Under the pieces are notes generated by a model, which searched no databases, had not been told where the DNA came from, and worked only from the letters and a program-made list of their open reading frames with translations. Shown here in pieces: positions 36,413 through 45,177 of a stretch of 64,000 bases of DNA (within the stretch, counting starts at the first letter, position 1; every line of letters begins with the position of its first letter). Where the stretch lies: contig NZ_QKQS01000026.1 of the NCBI RefSeq assembly GCF_003226555.1, positions 321,408-385,407 of the forward strand, given 5' to 3'. Origin of the DNA: Rhodopseudomonas palustris. GTDB taxonomy: Bacteria > Pseudomonadota > Alphaproteobacteria > Rhizobiales > Xanthobacteraceae. The position numbers were made by a program, and so were the translations under genes.

Positions 36413-37356
36413 ACGAGCAGAGCAATGTGGTCGCATTGAATGCGGCCAGCGAGCCGACGGCGTTCAACGCCGCGCTGGCGGAGCCCACCAACGTGCTGAT
36501 CGTCGGCGTCGGCGGCCAGGGCGTGATCCTGGTGTCCAAGGTGCTGGCGTCGCTGGCCCAGGCGCACGGCTACGAGGTCAAGCAGAGCGAAGTCCACGGC
36601 ATGGCCAAGCGCGGCGGCACCGTGTTTAGCCATGTCCGGTTCGGGCCGCGGGTGTGGTCGCCCACCATCGCCAAGGGCGAGGCCGACGTGCTGATCGCGC
36701 TGGAATGGGCCGAGGGCCTGCGCTGGCTGCCGCATCTGAAGCGCGAAACCGGCGTGTTCATCTGCGACACCAAACGGATCGTGCCGCCGTTCGCCTGCCG
36801 CAGTCGCCGTCCCGGCGCGCCGATGCGCTACTCCACCGAAACTGCGGAGCAGGTCGCCGCCTACGTGTCCGAAGCCTACGCGATCGACGCCACCAAGATG
36901 GCCGAAGAGCTCGGCAACGAGCGCGCTGCTAACGTCGTGCTGCTCGGCGCGCTGTCGACCGTGCTCGAATTCGCGCTGCCGGAGTGGGAGAAGACGGTCA
37001 CCGCGTTCGTCCCGAAGAAGACCATCGCGGTGAACTCGGCAGCGTTCGAGCTCGGCCGTAATTGGATCGCTGAGGCCAAGAGCGAGCCGCCGACCGTGGA
37101 TGCCGCGCCCGCTGCGGTGCCGGCGCATACGCTGTATCAGCCGCGCCTCGAGATTACCGAGGCCTGGTGCAAGAGCTGCGAAATCTGCGTCAAGCTGTGT
37201 CCGGAGCGCTGCCTGACCCTGAACGCCGATCGCATCGCCACCCTGGTCGCGCCTGAGAAATGCACCGGCTGCCGGCTATGCGAATGGCTGTGCCCGGACT
37301 TTGCGATCCGCGTCCATCTCGACCCCGAAGCGCCCGCGATGGAGGCCGCGCAATGA
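36409..37356 (+). CDS. iorB: Indolepyruvate oxidoreductase beta subunit fused to a 2[4Fe-4S] ferredoxin domain
   Basis: Residues about 28-210 of 315 are the gamma-type oxidoreductase domain (TNVLIVGVGGQGVILVSKVL; SEVHGMAKRGGTVFSHVRFG), which forms IorB. A linker leads to a C-terminal ferredoxin domain (about 245-300) with two CxxCxxCxxxC clusters (CKSCEICVKLCPERC; CTGCRLCEWLCPDF). Ordinary IorB is about 200 residues without clusters. The extra domain resembles KorD/PorD subunits of the four-subunit oxidoreductases encoded next. The gene overlaps both iorA and korA by ATGA, so all three are translationally coupled. Confidence 0.92.
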   Translation: MNEQSNVVALNAASEPTAFNAALAEPTNVLIVGVGGQGVILVSKVLASLAQAHGYEVKQSEVHGMAKRGGTVFSHVRFGPRVWSPTIAKGEADVLIALEWAEGLRWLPHLKRETGVFICDTKRIVPPFACRSRRPGAPMRYSTETAEQVAAYVSEAYAIDATKMAEELGNERAANVVLLGALSTVLEFALPEWEKTVTAFVPKKTIAVNSAAFELGRNWIAEAKSEPPTVDAAPAAVPAHTLYQPRLEITEAWCKSCEICVKLCPERCLTLNADRIATLVAPEKCTGCRLCEWLCPDFAIRVHLDPEAPAMEAAQ

Positions 37357-38513
37357 ACGCGCCGGATCGCCACATCCCAAAGGCCGCCGCCAAGTTGCTG
37401 TCCGGCAACGCCGCCTGTGCCCAGGGCGCGATCGACGCCGGCTGCAAATTCTTCGCCGGCTATCCGATCACGCCGTCGTCCGAAATCGCCGAGCGTCTGT
37501 CGACCATGCTGCCGGCGGCCGGCGGCGTGTTCATCCAGATGGAAGACGAGATCGCCGCGATGGCGGCGGTGGTCGGCGCCTCGATGGGCGGTGTCAAATC
37601 GTTGACTGCGACCTCCGGTCCCGGCTTCTCGCTGAAGCAGGAGAACATCGGCTACGCGGCCGGGGCGGAAATTCCGTGCGTGATCGTCAACGTGATGCGC
37701 GGCGGTCCGTCGACCGGCATGCCGACCCGGCCGTCGCAGGCTGACATCTTCCAGACCCGCTACGGCAGCCACGGCGACTATCCGATGATCGTGCTGGCGC
37801 CGGCCTCGGCGCGCGAGATCTACAACGAGACCATCCGCGCTTTCGACCTCGCCGAGTTGTGCCGCACGCCGGTGATCCTGCTGTACGACCAGGTGATCGC
37901 GCAGTCGTCGGAGACCGTGGCGCTCGGCGGCCGCACCTCGGTGCATGCCACGCGAAAATGGGCGAGCGGCCCGCGCGAGGCTTACAAGCCGTATGCGGCC
38001 GATGCCGACCTGATTCCGCCGATGCCGCGTCCCGGCGACGGCTATCGCACCCACACCACCGGCCTGACGCACAGCGAGACCGGCTTTCCGAGCCAGGACC
38101 CGGAGATCGTGACGCGCAATCTCGGCCGGCTTTATGCCAAGCTCGATCGTCATCGCGATCTGATCGACAGCTATGAGGCGGTGCGCTGCGAGGACGCCGA
38201 GGTGGTGATCGTCGCGATCGGCATCAGCGCACGCGCCGCGCGCCGCGCGGTCGATGCCTGCCGCGCCGAAGGCAAGAAGGTCGGGCTGTTCCGCCCGGTC
38301 ACGCTGTGGCCGTTCCCGGAGATCGCGCTGCGCGAGGCGACGCGAAACGCCAAGGCGATCCTGGTGCCCGAGCTCAATATCGGCCAGCTGCGGCTGGAGA
38401 TCGAGCGTCAGCTTCGCGATCGCCGTGTCGAAGGTCTGCATCTGATCAGCGGTGAACCGATCACGCCGGCGCAGATTGCAGCCGCTGCCAGCAAGCTTGC
38501 TTCGGAGGTCTGA
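37353..38513 (+). CDS. korA: 2-oxoacid:acceptor oxidoreductase alpha subunit (KorA/PadG-like)
   Basis: The 386-residue protein has the N-terminal thiamine-pyrimidine domain (GCKFFAGYPITPSSEIAERL; QMEDEIAAMAAVVGASMGGVKSLTATSGPG; MRGGPSTGMPTRPSQAD) and the C-terminal transketolase-like domain (CRAEGKKVGLFRPVTLWPFP). It is part of a KorABC(D) enzyme that turns a 2-oxoacid plus CoA into acyl-CoA and CO2. The substrate could be 2-oxoglutarate or, given the neighbours, an aromatic 2-oxoacid such as phenylglyoxylate (as PadG in Azoarcus). The ATG overlaps the stop of the IorB-ferredoxin gene. Confidence 0.92.
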   Translation: MNAPDRHIPKAAAKLLSGNAACAQGAIDAGCKFFAGYPITPSSEIAERLSTMLPAAGGVFIQMEDEIAAMAAVVGASMGGVKSLTATSGPGFSLKQENIGYAAGAEIPCVIVNVMRGGPSTGMPTRPSQADIFQTRYGSHGDYPMIVLAPASAREIYNETIRAFDLAELCRTPVILLYDQVIAQSSETVALGGRTSVHATRKWASGPREAYKPYAADADLIPPMPRPGDGYRTHTTGLTHSETGFPSQDPEIVTRNLGRLYAKLDRHRDLIDSYEAVRCEDAEVVIVAIGISARAARRAVDACRAEGKKVGLFRPVTLWPFPEIALREATRNAKAILVPELNIGQLRLEIERQLRDRRVEGLHLISGEPITPAQIAAAASKLASEV

Positions 38514-38514
38514 G

Positions 38515-39345
38515 ATGTTCCGCGACGCGCCGCATTTCGACGTCCGCGATTATCTCCGCAAGGAGATGATGCCGCACTTTCTCTGCCCAGGCTGCGGCCA
38601 CGGCATGGCGCTGCGCGCGCTACTGTGGGCGATCCATGAACTCCACATCGACCGCGACAAGCTCGCGGTGGTGTCGGGCATCGGCTGCGCCGGGCGGCTG
38701 TCGGCCTATATCGACGCCAACACCTTCCACACCACGCACGGCCGGCCGCTGGCGTATGCGACCGGGTTGGCGCTGGCGCGGCCGGATCTGCACGTCGTGG
38801 TGATCACCGGCGACGGCGATTGCCTGGCCATCGGCGGCAACCATCTGATCCATGCCTGCCGGCGCAATCTCAAGCTCACCTGCCTGATGCTCAACAACGA
38901 GATCTACGGCATGACCGGCGGCCAGGTGTCGCCGACCACATCAGAGACGCGGCTCACGACGACGACGCCCCACGGCAACACCGAGCCGAACTTCGACGCC
39001 TGCGCGCTGGCGACCGCCGCCGGCGCCGGCTTCGTCGGCCGCGAAGTGACGCGGCATGTTCCGAAGTTGAAAGAGCTGATCAAGGCCGGGCTGCAGCATC
39101 CGGGCTTTGCTTTCGTCGAAGTGGTGTCGGACTGCACCGAAGTCTACGGCCGCAAGAACGACATGGGCTCGTCGGCCGAGATGGTGATGCGGCAGAAGAG
39201 CGAGATGCGCCCCTCGGCGTATCGCGACAGCGTCGACGAGCCGTTCCGTTCGACCGATCTGCCGACCGGCATTCTGGCCCAGAACAACCGGCCGGAATAC
39301 GGCGCGGCGTTACGCGCCGCGGCCGCCGCGCGTGCCGGCAAGTGA
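38515..39345 (+). CDS. korB: 2-oxoacid:acceptor oxidoreductase beta subunit (KorB/PadI-like)
   Basis: The 276-residue thiamine-diphosphate-binding subunit has FLCPGCGHGMALRALLWAI, SGIGCAGRLSAYIDANTFHTTHGRPL and the diphosphate motif GDGDCLAIGGNHLIH...NNEIYGMTGGQ. Four Cys expected to hold one [4Fe-4S] cluster are present (C in CPGC, GIGCAG and VSDCTEVYG). It starts one base after the korA stop and is 14 bases before korC. Confidence 0.93.
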   Translation: MFRDAPHFDVRDYLRKEMMPHFLCPGCGHGMALRALLWAIHELHIDRDKLAVVSGIGCAGRLSAYIDANTFHTTHGRPLAYATGLALARPDLHVVVITGDGDCLAIGGNHLIHACRRNLKLTCLMLNNEIYGMTGGQVSPTTSETRLTTTTPHGNTEPNFDACALATAAGAGFVGREVTRHVPKLKELIKAGLQHPGFAFVEVVSDCTEVYGRKNDMGSSAEMVMRQKSEMRPSAYRDSVDEPFRSTDLPTGILAQNNRPEYGAALRAAAAARAGK

Positions 39346-39359
39346 CGGGGAGAGCAGCC

Positions 39360-39923
39360 ATGTCGACATCCCGCATCGAACTTCGCTTCGGCGGCACCGG
39401 CGGCCAGGGGCTGTTGCTCAGCGCCAAGCTGCTCGCCGACGCTCTGTCGCTGGAAGGCCGCCACGTCGCGCAGTCGCAGACCTACGAGCCGACCTCGCGC
39501 GGCGGCTTCTGCAACGCCGACCTCGTCGTTGCCCATGGCGAGGTCGACTATCCGTTGCCGATCGAATTCGACCATCTGGTGCTGCTCGACAAGATCGCCA
39601 TCAAACCGTCGTGGCCGAAGCTGAAGGCCGGCGCGCTGGTGATCTCCGATGTCCGGCTGTGCCCGGAGCTGCCGGAAGCCGGTCGCTTCAAGCGCTACCC
39701 GTTGCCGCTCAGCCGCACCGCGATCGAGCTCGGCAGCGAGCGTGTCACCAACATCGTGGCGCTCGGCGTGCTGGTCGAGCTGTCGGGCATTTGCAAGCAC
39801 AAATCGGTCGAGCAGGTGGTGCGCGCATCCTCGCCGCGTGGCTTCCTCGATCTCAACATGGACGCGCTGGCCGCCGGCACCGCGCTGGCCAAGGCGCCTG
39901 CCGTCGCGGCGGCGGCATCGTGA
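39360..39923 (+). CDS. korC: 2-oxoacid:acceptor oxidoreductase gamma subunit (KorC/PadE-like)
   Basis: The 187-residue protein is the gamma domain that binds CoA and completes the KorABC enzyme: RFGGTGGQGLLLSAKLLADAL at the N-terminus and QSQTYEPTSRGGFCNADLVV, where IorB and PorC have SEVHGMAKRGG. The ATG at 39360 has GGGGAGAG upstream. No ferredoxin (delta) gene follows, consistent with the ferredoxin domain on IorB serving this complex. A long palindromic repeat lies immediately after. Confidence 0.93.
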   Translation: MSTSRIELRFGGTGGQGLLLSAKLLADALSLEGRHVAQSQTYEPTSRGGFCNADLVVAHGEVDYPLPIEFDHLVLLDKIAIKPSWPKLKAGALVISDVRLCPELPEAGRFKRYPLPLSRTAIELGSERVTNIVALGVLVELSGICKHKSVEQVVRASSPRGFLDLNMDALAAGTALAKAPAVAAAAS

Positions 39924-39952
39924 TCGCAAGCTGTCACCAGGCACTGCGCGAA

Positions 39953-40086
39953 CCTCTCCCCGCGCGCGGGGAGAGGTCGACGCGCTCTTGCGCGGCGGGT
40001 GAGGGGGCGTCTCCACGCGGCCGAGCCTCGGTGCCCGCGTCGCCCCTCACCCCAACCCTCTCCCCGCAAAGAGCGGGGCGAGGGAG
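39953..40086. repeat. Long palindromic repeat, 'ctctccccgc...gcggggagag' family, copy 3
   Basis: It has the same plan as copies 1 and 2 but in the opposite orientation. Its first 53 bases are identical to those of copy 4 at the window end. It separates korC from the phenylacetate-CoA ligase gene. Confidence 0.8.
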
Positions 40087-40198
40087 CTCGCCTTGCGCGG
40101 GACGAAGGTCTTGTTCCGAACTCAGACATGAAACGTGTCTCTCGTTCTCCCGGCACGCGGAGAGAGCGAGAGTCCGATACTGACAAAGGATTGCTTCG

Positions 40199-41533
40199 AT
40201 GAGCGCCCAGCCCGCATTGCGCGAACAGACCGTCTATATGCACGACCGCGCAATCGAAACCATGCCGCGGCCGCAGCTCGCGGCATTGCAGTTTGAGCGG
40301 CTGCGCAAAATCGTCGAGCGGGCGTATCGTGACGTTCCGCACTATCGCAACAGCTTCGACCAAGCCGGCGTCAAGCCGGCCGACCTGGCCTCGCTCGCCG
40401 ACATCGCGAAGTTTCCCTTCACCAAGAAGACCGATCTGCGCGACAACTATCCGTTCGGGATGTTCGCGGTGCCGCGCAATCAGATGCCGCGCATCCACGC
40501 CTCGTCCGGCACCACCGGCAAGCCGACCGTGGTCGGCTACACCCGGACCGACCTGGACAATTGGGCGAACCTGATGGCACGCTCGATGGTCGGCGCCGGC
40601 GCATCGCCGGAGGACATCGTCCACAACGCCTATGGCTACGGCCTGTTCACCGGCGGCCTCGGCGCCCACTACGGTGCCGAGCGGCTCGGCTGCACCGTGG
40701 TGCCGGCCTCCGGCGGCGGCACCGAGCGACAGGTGCAGCTCATCGTCGATTTCGGCGCCAATGTGCTGTGCTGCACGCCGTCCTACGCGCTGAACATCGC
40801 CGAAGTCGCCGAGCAGATGGGCGTGAATTTGCGCGATGCGCCGCTGCGGGTCGGCCTGTTCGGCGCCGAGCCGTGGAGCGATGCGATGCGCCGCGATCTC
40901 GAAGCGCGCCTCGGCATCAAGGCGGTCGACGTTTATGGCCTGTCGGAGATCATGGGGCCGGGTGTCGCCTGCGAATGCGCGGTCGCGCAGAACGGTCTGC
41001 ACGGCTGGGAAGATCACTTCCTGTTCGAGACCATCGATCCGGAGACGCTCGAGGTGCTGCCGATGGGCTCCGTCGGCGAACTGGTGATCACCACGCTGAC
41101 CAAGGAAGCGCTGCCGATGATCCGGTATCGCACCCGCGACATCACCAGCCTGAACACCGAGCCCTGCGCCTGTGGCCGCACCCATCTGCGCATCATGCGC
41201 GTCACCGGCCGCGACGACGACATGCTGATCATCCGCGGCGTCAACGTCTATCCGTCGCAGGTGGAGTCGGTGCTGATCGGCTTCCCCGGAATCGCGCCGC
41301 ACTATCAGATCGTGCTGACCCGCGAGAAGGCGCTCGACGCCATGACGGTCGAAGTCGAGATCGCCCCCGACGCCCCGCGCGACGAAGCCGCGCTCGCCAA
41401 GAAGGCGGCCGAGGTGACCCATCACGTCAAGTCGCTGATCGGCGTCACCTGCAAGGTCGCGGTGAAATCGCCGGGCGAAGTCCCGCGCTCGCAGGGCAAG
41501 GCTGTGCGGGTGAAGGACCAGCGGAATATGTGA
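40199..41533 (+). CDS. paaK: Phenylacetate-CoA ligase
   Basis: The 444-residue AMP-forming ligase has the PaaK signatures [24 protein letters not shown] (phosphate loop), the [20 protein letters not shown] segment, [16 protein letters not shown], and the C-terminal Lys in [10 protein letters not shown]. It makes phenylacetyl-CoA from phenylacetate, ATP and CoA. Next to iorAB, which also yields phenylacetyl-CoA from phenylpyruvate, it points to anaerobic or ferredoxin-linked phenylalanine/phenylacetate metabolism; no paaABCDE genes are in the window. Confidence 0.95.
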   Translation: MSAQPALREQTVYMHDRAIETMPRPQLAALQFERLRKIVERAYRDVPHYRNSFDQAGVKPADLASLADIAKFPFTKKTDLRDNYPFGMFAVPRNQMPRIHASSGTTGKPTVVGYTRTDLDNWANLMARSMVGAGASPEDIVHNAYGYGLFTGGLGAHYGAERLGCTVVPASGGGTERQVQLIVDFGANVLCCTPSYALNIAEVAEQMGVNLRDAPLRVGLFGAEPWSDAMRRDLEARLGIKAVDVYGLSEIMGPGVACECAVAQNGLHGWEDHFLFETIDPETLEVLPMGSVGELVITTLTKEALPMIRYRTRDITSLNTEPCACGRTHLRIMRVTGRDDDMLIIRGVNVYPSQVESVLIGFPGIAPHYQIVLTREKALDAMTVEVEIAPDAPRDEAALAKKAAEVTHHVKSLIGVTCKVAVKSPGEVPRSQGKAVRVKDQRNM

Positions 41534-41543
41534 TCAGCCTTTC

Positions 41544-41631
41544 CCCGTCATTGCGAGGAGCGCAGCGACGAAGCAATCCAGAGGCCGCACGTGTGGCTCC
41601 TGGATTGCTTCGCTCCGCTCGCAATGACGGG
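41544..41631. repeat. Palindromic intergenic repeat, 'cgtcattgcgag' family, second copy
   Basis: Arms CCCCGTCATTGCGAG and CTCGCAATGACGGGG, with inner GAAGCAATCCAG / CTGGATTGCTTC, lie between convergent paaK and the acyl-CoA dehydrogenase gene. It is near-identical in its arms to the 3883-3967 element and could serve as a bidirectional terminator. Confidence 0.75.
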
Positions 41632-41650
41632 GTAGGGTTGGTCCTAGTTG

Positions 41651-42847
41651 TTACAGCCCCAGCACCAGCTTGCTGATGATGTCGCGCTGGATTTCCGAGG
41701 TGCCGCCGAAGATGGTGTAGGCGCGGCCGTTGAGATGCGTCGGCATCACGGCGAGTTCGTCCTCCGGGATCGCCGGCGGGGCGTTGAGGCGGTGCAGCGG
41801 GCGGGTCGGTTCGACGTAGAGGCCGTCGGTGCCGATCACGTCGACGGCGAGCCGGCTCACCGCCTGGTAGATCTCGCTGGTGCGCAGCTTCAGGATCGAC
41901 GACACCGCGCCGGGGTTCTGGCCGTTCTGCAGCGCCGACAGCACCCGCAGTTCGGTCATTTCCAGCGCGTCGATGTCGACCTCGACCTCCGACATCCGGA
42001 TCGCGATGTCCGGATCCTCGATCGCTCGGCCGGTCGCGTCCGACTCGGCGAACGCCGCCGCCCGGTGCAGCGCCTTGCGGAGCTTGGCCGAGGCGATGCC
42101 CGAGCCACGCTCGAATTCCAGCAAGTACTTGCCGTAGGTCCAGCCCTTGCCTTCCTCGCCGACCAGGTTCGACGCCGGAATCCGGACGTCGTCGAAGAAC
42201 ACCTGATTGACCTCGTGGTCGCCGCCGATGGTCAGGATCGGGCGGATGGTGATGCCGGGGCTCTTCATGTCGATCAGCACGAAGCTGATGCCGTCCTGCT
42301 GCCGCGGCTCGTCGCTGGTGCGCACCAGCGCGAACATCATGTTGGCGTTGTGCGCGTGGGTGGTCCAGATCTTGGTGCCGTTGATGACGTAGTCGTCGCC
42401 GTCGCGGACCGCACGGGTCTTCAGCGACGACAGGTCCGAACCCGAGCCCGGCTCCGAATAACCCTGGCACCAATAATCCTCGCAGGACAGAATCCGGGGC
42501 AGGAAGTAGTTCTTCTGCTCCGGCGAGCCGAAGCCGATGATCACAGGCCCGACCATCTTGACGCCCATCGGCGTCGGGGAGGGCACGCCCGCGTGGGCGC
42601 ATTCGGTCTCGAAAATCCAGCGCTGCGCCGGCGTCCAGCCGGTGCCGCCATATTCGACCGGCCAGCCGGGTGCGCCCCAGCCCTTGGCGTTCAGGGCGCG
42701 CTGCCACGGCACGCCGGTCTCGGGTTCAGAGAACACCGAGGCGTTGAGCGACTCCGCCCGCTTCATGTCGGGCGTGAGATTGGCCGCGATGAAGTCGCGG
42801 ACCTCTTGCTGAAAGGCGAGCTCGGCTTCGCCGAAGGTCATGTCCAT
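41651..42847 (-). CDS. Acyl-CoA dehydrogenase, subunit or paralogue 1
   Basis: The 398-residue FAD enzyme has QGYSEPGSGSDLSSLKTRAV (FAD/substrate loop) and WTTHAHNANMMFALVRT. The C-terminal FGGTSEIQRDIISKLVLGL is of the standard family. It alpha,beta-desaturates an acyl-CoA and passes electrons to ETF. It is encoded 18 bases after a second acyl-CoA dehydrogenase on the same strand; such adjacent unequal pairs often form heteromers (for example PimCD and steroid side-chain enzymes). The substrate is unknown. Confidence 0.93.
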   Translation of the reverse strand: MDMTFGEAELAFQQEVRDFIAANLTPDMKRAESLNASVFSEPETGVPWQRALNAKGWGAPGWPVEYGGTGWTPAQRWIFETECAHAGVPSPTPMGVKMVGPVIIGFGSPEQKNYFLPRILSCEDYWCQGYSEPGSGSDLSSLKTRAVRDGDDYVINGTKIWTTHAHNANMMFALVRTSDEPRQQDGISFVLIDMKSPGITIRPILTIGGDHEVNQVFFDDVRIPASNLVGEEGKGWTYGKYLLEFERGSGIASAKLRKALHRAAAFAESDATGRAIEDPDIAIRMSEVEVDIDALEMTELRVLSALQNGQNPGAVSSILKLRTSEIYQAVSRLAVDVIGTDGLYVEPTRPLHRLNAPPAIPEDELAVMPTHLNGRAYTIFGGTSEIQRDIISKLVLGL

Positions 42848-42865
42848 GTCGATGCCTCGCTGTGC

Positions 42866-44002
42866 TTAAACAGGCCGGCCGCTGAGCGCGGCGTGGCGGC
42901 GATAATGATGGGTGCTGCCCCCGAACAGCGTCTCGAACGCCAGCAGGCGCTTGAAATACGCGCCGACATCGAGCTCCTCGGTGACGCCCATGCCGCCGTG
43001 CAGCTGCACCGACTGCTCGGCGACGAAGCGCGCGCCCCTGCCGATCTTGGCCTTGGCGCCGGAGGCGGCGCGTCCGCGTTCGGCGGCATCGGCTTCGGCC
43101 TTCAGCGCGGCACGCAGCGCCATCGAACGGGCTTCATCGACCTGCACCGACATGTCGGTGAGACGATGCCGCATCACCTGGTTGGCGGCGAGCGGCCGAC
43201 CGAATTGTTTGCGCACCTTGGTGTAGTCGAGCGTCTTGTCGGTCAGCGTCTGCATCATGCCGACCGCTTCGGCCGACATCGCGGCCAGCGCGCGATCGAC
43301 CACCGCCTCGACCGCTGGATAGGCATCGACATCGCCGCCGAGCATCGCCTCGGCCGGCGCCCGCACGCCTTGCAGCGTGAGATTGCAGGCCCGGCCGCCG
43401 CCAAGCCGCGGATAGTCGGCAAGCGTCAGGCCCGCCGCGTTGCGCGGAACCAGAAACAGCCGCAGCGAGCCGCTGCCATTGTTCGCCAGCCGCGCTGACA
43501 CGATCAACTGATCGGCCGACGCGCCGTCCAGCACCGCGACCTTGGCACCATCGAGCACGTAGCCGTCGCCGTCTTTGCGCGCGGTGGTGTCGACACGCGA
43601 CAGATCCGCACGCGCCGCGCGTTCGGCATGCGCGAAAGCGAGCCGCAGCGTGCCGTCCGCGACCTTCGGCAGCAGCGCCGCCTTCTGCTCGTCGCGGCCG
43701 TGTTCGGCGACGAGGCCGGCGCCGAGCACTACGGTCGACAGATACGGCTCGCTGACGAGGCCGCGTCCAAACGCTTCCATCAGGATGCCGACTTCGATCG
43801 CACCGCCGCCGATGCCGCCATGGGCCTCGGGCAGCGGCAGCGCCAGCCAGCCGAGCCCGGCGAACTGCTTCCAGATCGTTTCGCTGAAGCCGTGGGGCTC
43901 CTTGGCGTTGTGCTCGCGCAGCTTGGCCGTATAGGTCTCGGCGATGAAGCGGTCGGCGCTTTCGCGCAGCAGCCGCTGCTCGTCACTCGGCGTCAGATCC
44001 AT
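42866..44002 (-). CDS. Acyl-CoA dehydrogenase, subunit or paralogue 2
   Basis: The 378-residue protein is more divergent than its neighbour. The N-terminal domain has LTPSDEQRLLRESADRFI, and the C-terminal helices include QFGRPLAANQVMRHRLTDM and VQLHGGMGVTEELDVGAYFKRL. The SGSD-type FAD loop of ordinary enzymes is poorly kept (AFAHAERAARADLSR), as in the small subunit of heteromeric acyl-CoA dehydrogenases. The gene lies 3 bases after the enoyl-CoA hydratase gene and 18 before its partner, forming one operon. Confidence 0.9.
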   Translation of the reverse strand: MDLTPSDEQRLLRESADRFIAETYTAKLREHNAKEPHGFSETIWKQFAGLGWLALPLPEAHGGIGGGAIEVGILMEAFGRGLVSEPYLSTVVLGAGLVAEHGRDEQKAALLPKVADGTLRLAFAHAERAARADLSRVDTTARKDGDGYVLDGAKVAVLDGASADQLIVSARLANNGSGSLRLFLVPRNAAGLTLADYPRLGGGRACNLTLQGVRAPAEAMLGGDVDAYPAVEAVVDRALAAMSAEAVGMMQTLTDKTLDYTKVRKQFGRPLAANQVMRHRLTDMSVQVDEARSMALRAALKAEADAAERGRAASGAKAKIGRGARFVAEQSVQLHGGMGVTEELDVGAYFKRLLAFETLFGGSTHHYRRHAALSGRPV

Positions 44003-44005
44003 CGC

Positions 44006-44854
44006 TTACACCTTCACTTGCTTGCGTACCGACGGATGCAGTCCCGAGGGATCGACGATCATTCCAAACTCCTGCAGATTGTGAGCGTGACAAAGCTGAT
44101 GCAGCGCGAACGCCTGATCGATCGCGGCCGGCTGCCCCTGAATATCCACCGAGCGATTTACCGCTTCCTTGGTCATCTTCAGCGCGAAAGCGGGTTTGGC
44201 GGCGATGCGTAGCGCGAGCTGCAACGTGAAGTCGCTGAGTTCGGCGGCGGGCACGACGTGATTGACCATGCCGAGCTGATGGGCTTCTTGCGCGCTCCAG
44301 CTATCGGCGGTGAACAACAGCTCCTTGGCCTTGCGCGGGCCGAGCTCCCACGGATGCACGAACCATTCGACGCCGCACACGCCCATCGTCACGACGGGAT
44401 CGCAGAACTCGGCAGTGTCCGATGCGACGATCAGGTCGCAGGCCCAGGCCAGCATCAGCCCGCCGGCGATGCACTTGCCGTGTACTTCGGCGATGGTCGG
44501 CTTGGCCAGATTGCGCCAGCGCCTTGTGATCTGCAGATAGATCTCCTGCTCGCGCGCCATCCGGCCGTGCGCGCCGGGCTCGCGAAAGCCGCCCCAGGCG
44601 CCGACCGGTGGAAAGTCGACTCCGGCTTCGTTCTTGGTGGTGGCACGCAGATCGTGGCCGGCCGAGAAGTGCGGGCCGTTGCCGGCAAGGATGATGACCT
44701 TGACGCTGTCGTCCTGCACCGCGTCGTCGAACGCGGCGTTGAGGTCGTAGGTCATCTGCAGATTTTGCGCGTTGCGCGCGTCGGGGCGGTTCATCACGAT
44801 ACGTGCGACCGCTGGATCCGGTCGCTCGACCAGGATCGTTTCGTAGGAGCTCAT
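44006..44854 (-). CDS. Enoyl-CoA hydratase/isomerase family protein
   Basis: The 282-residue crotonase-fold protein has the two oxyanion-hole segments, GPHFSAGHDL and HGKCIAGGLMLAWACDLIVAS. The ATG at 44854 has GGGAGG directly upstream. The usual catalytic Glu pair is not obvious (VHGKCIAGG, VEWFVHPWELGPRK), so it may act as hydratase, isomerase or lyase. It is first in the minus-strand operon with the two acyl-CoA dehydrogenases, which suggests successive beta-oxidation steps on one acyl-CoA. Confidence 0.88.
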   Translation of the reverse strand: MSSYETILVERPDPAVARIVMNRPDARNAQNLQMTYDLNAAFDDAVQDDSVKVIILAGNGPHFSAGHDLRATTKNEAGVDFPPVGAWGGFREPGAHGRMAREQEIYLQITRRWRNLAKPTIAEVHGKCIAGGLMLAWACDLIVASDTAEFCDPVVTMGVCGVEWFVHPWELGPRKAKELLFTADSWSAQEAHQLGMVNHVVPAAELSDFTLQLALRIAAKPAFALKMTKEAVNRSVDIQGQPAAIDQAFALHQLCHAHNLQEFGMIVDPSGLHPSVRKQVKV

Positions 44855-45177
44855 CCATCCTCCCGTTTCTTGTTGTCTCGGCTTATGGCGCCGGTTGTGT
44901 TCCGCAGAGTGTGGCAGGTCGCGGGCGCGACTGCAAACAGCTTGTCTGCCGCACCTGCCGCGGAATTCCGCGCGGTGGAGCGCGGCGGCAAAGAGCCGCT
45001 GGCGATCGCACTGGTTCCGGAAACCACCCGCATTGAGCCAGAACAATCCGCGTCCGGCGTGATTATGCGATGGCCGTTCAGTATCGGTTCGGCGGTGCCA
45101 GAATTGATTTCGGGCAGCCGGCGATCCGTGCGATAGCTTGCGGCCCCGCGCCGAACCTCCTTGCCTGTCGAAAGTGG
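44855..45177. other. Intergenic region between divergent operons (323 bases)
   Basis: This holds the promoters of the enoyl-CoA hydratase operon and of exbB. I looked for Irr/Fur/RirA-like iron boxes ahead of exbB and saw none that is convincing. No short gene is apparent. Confidence 0.5.
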
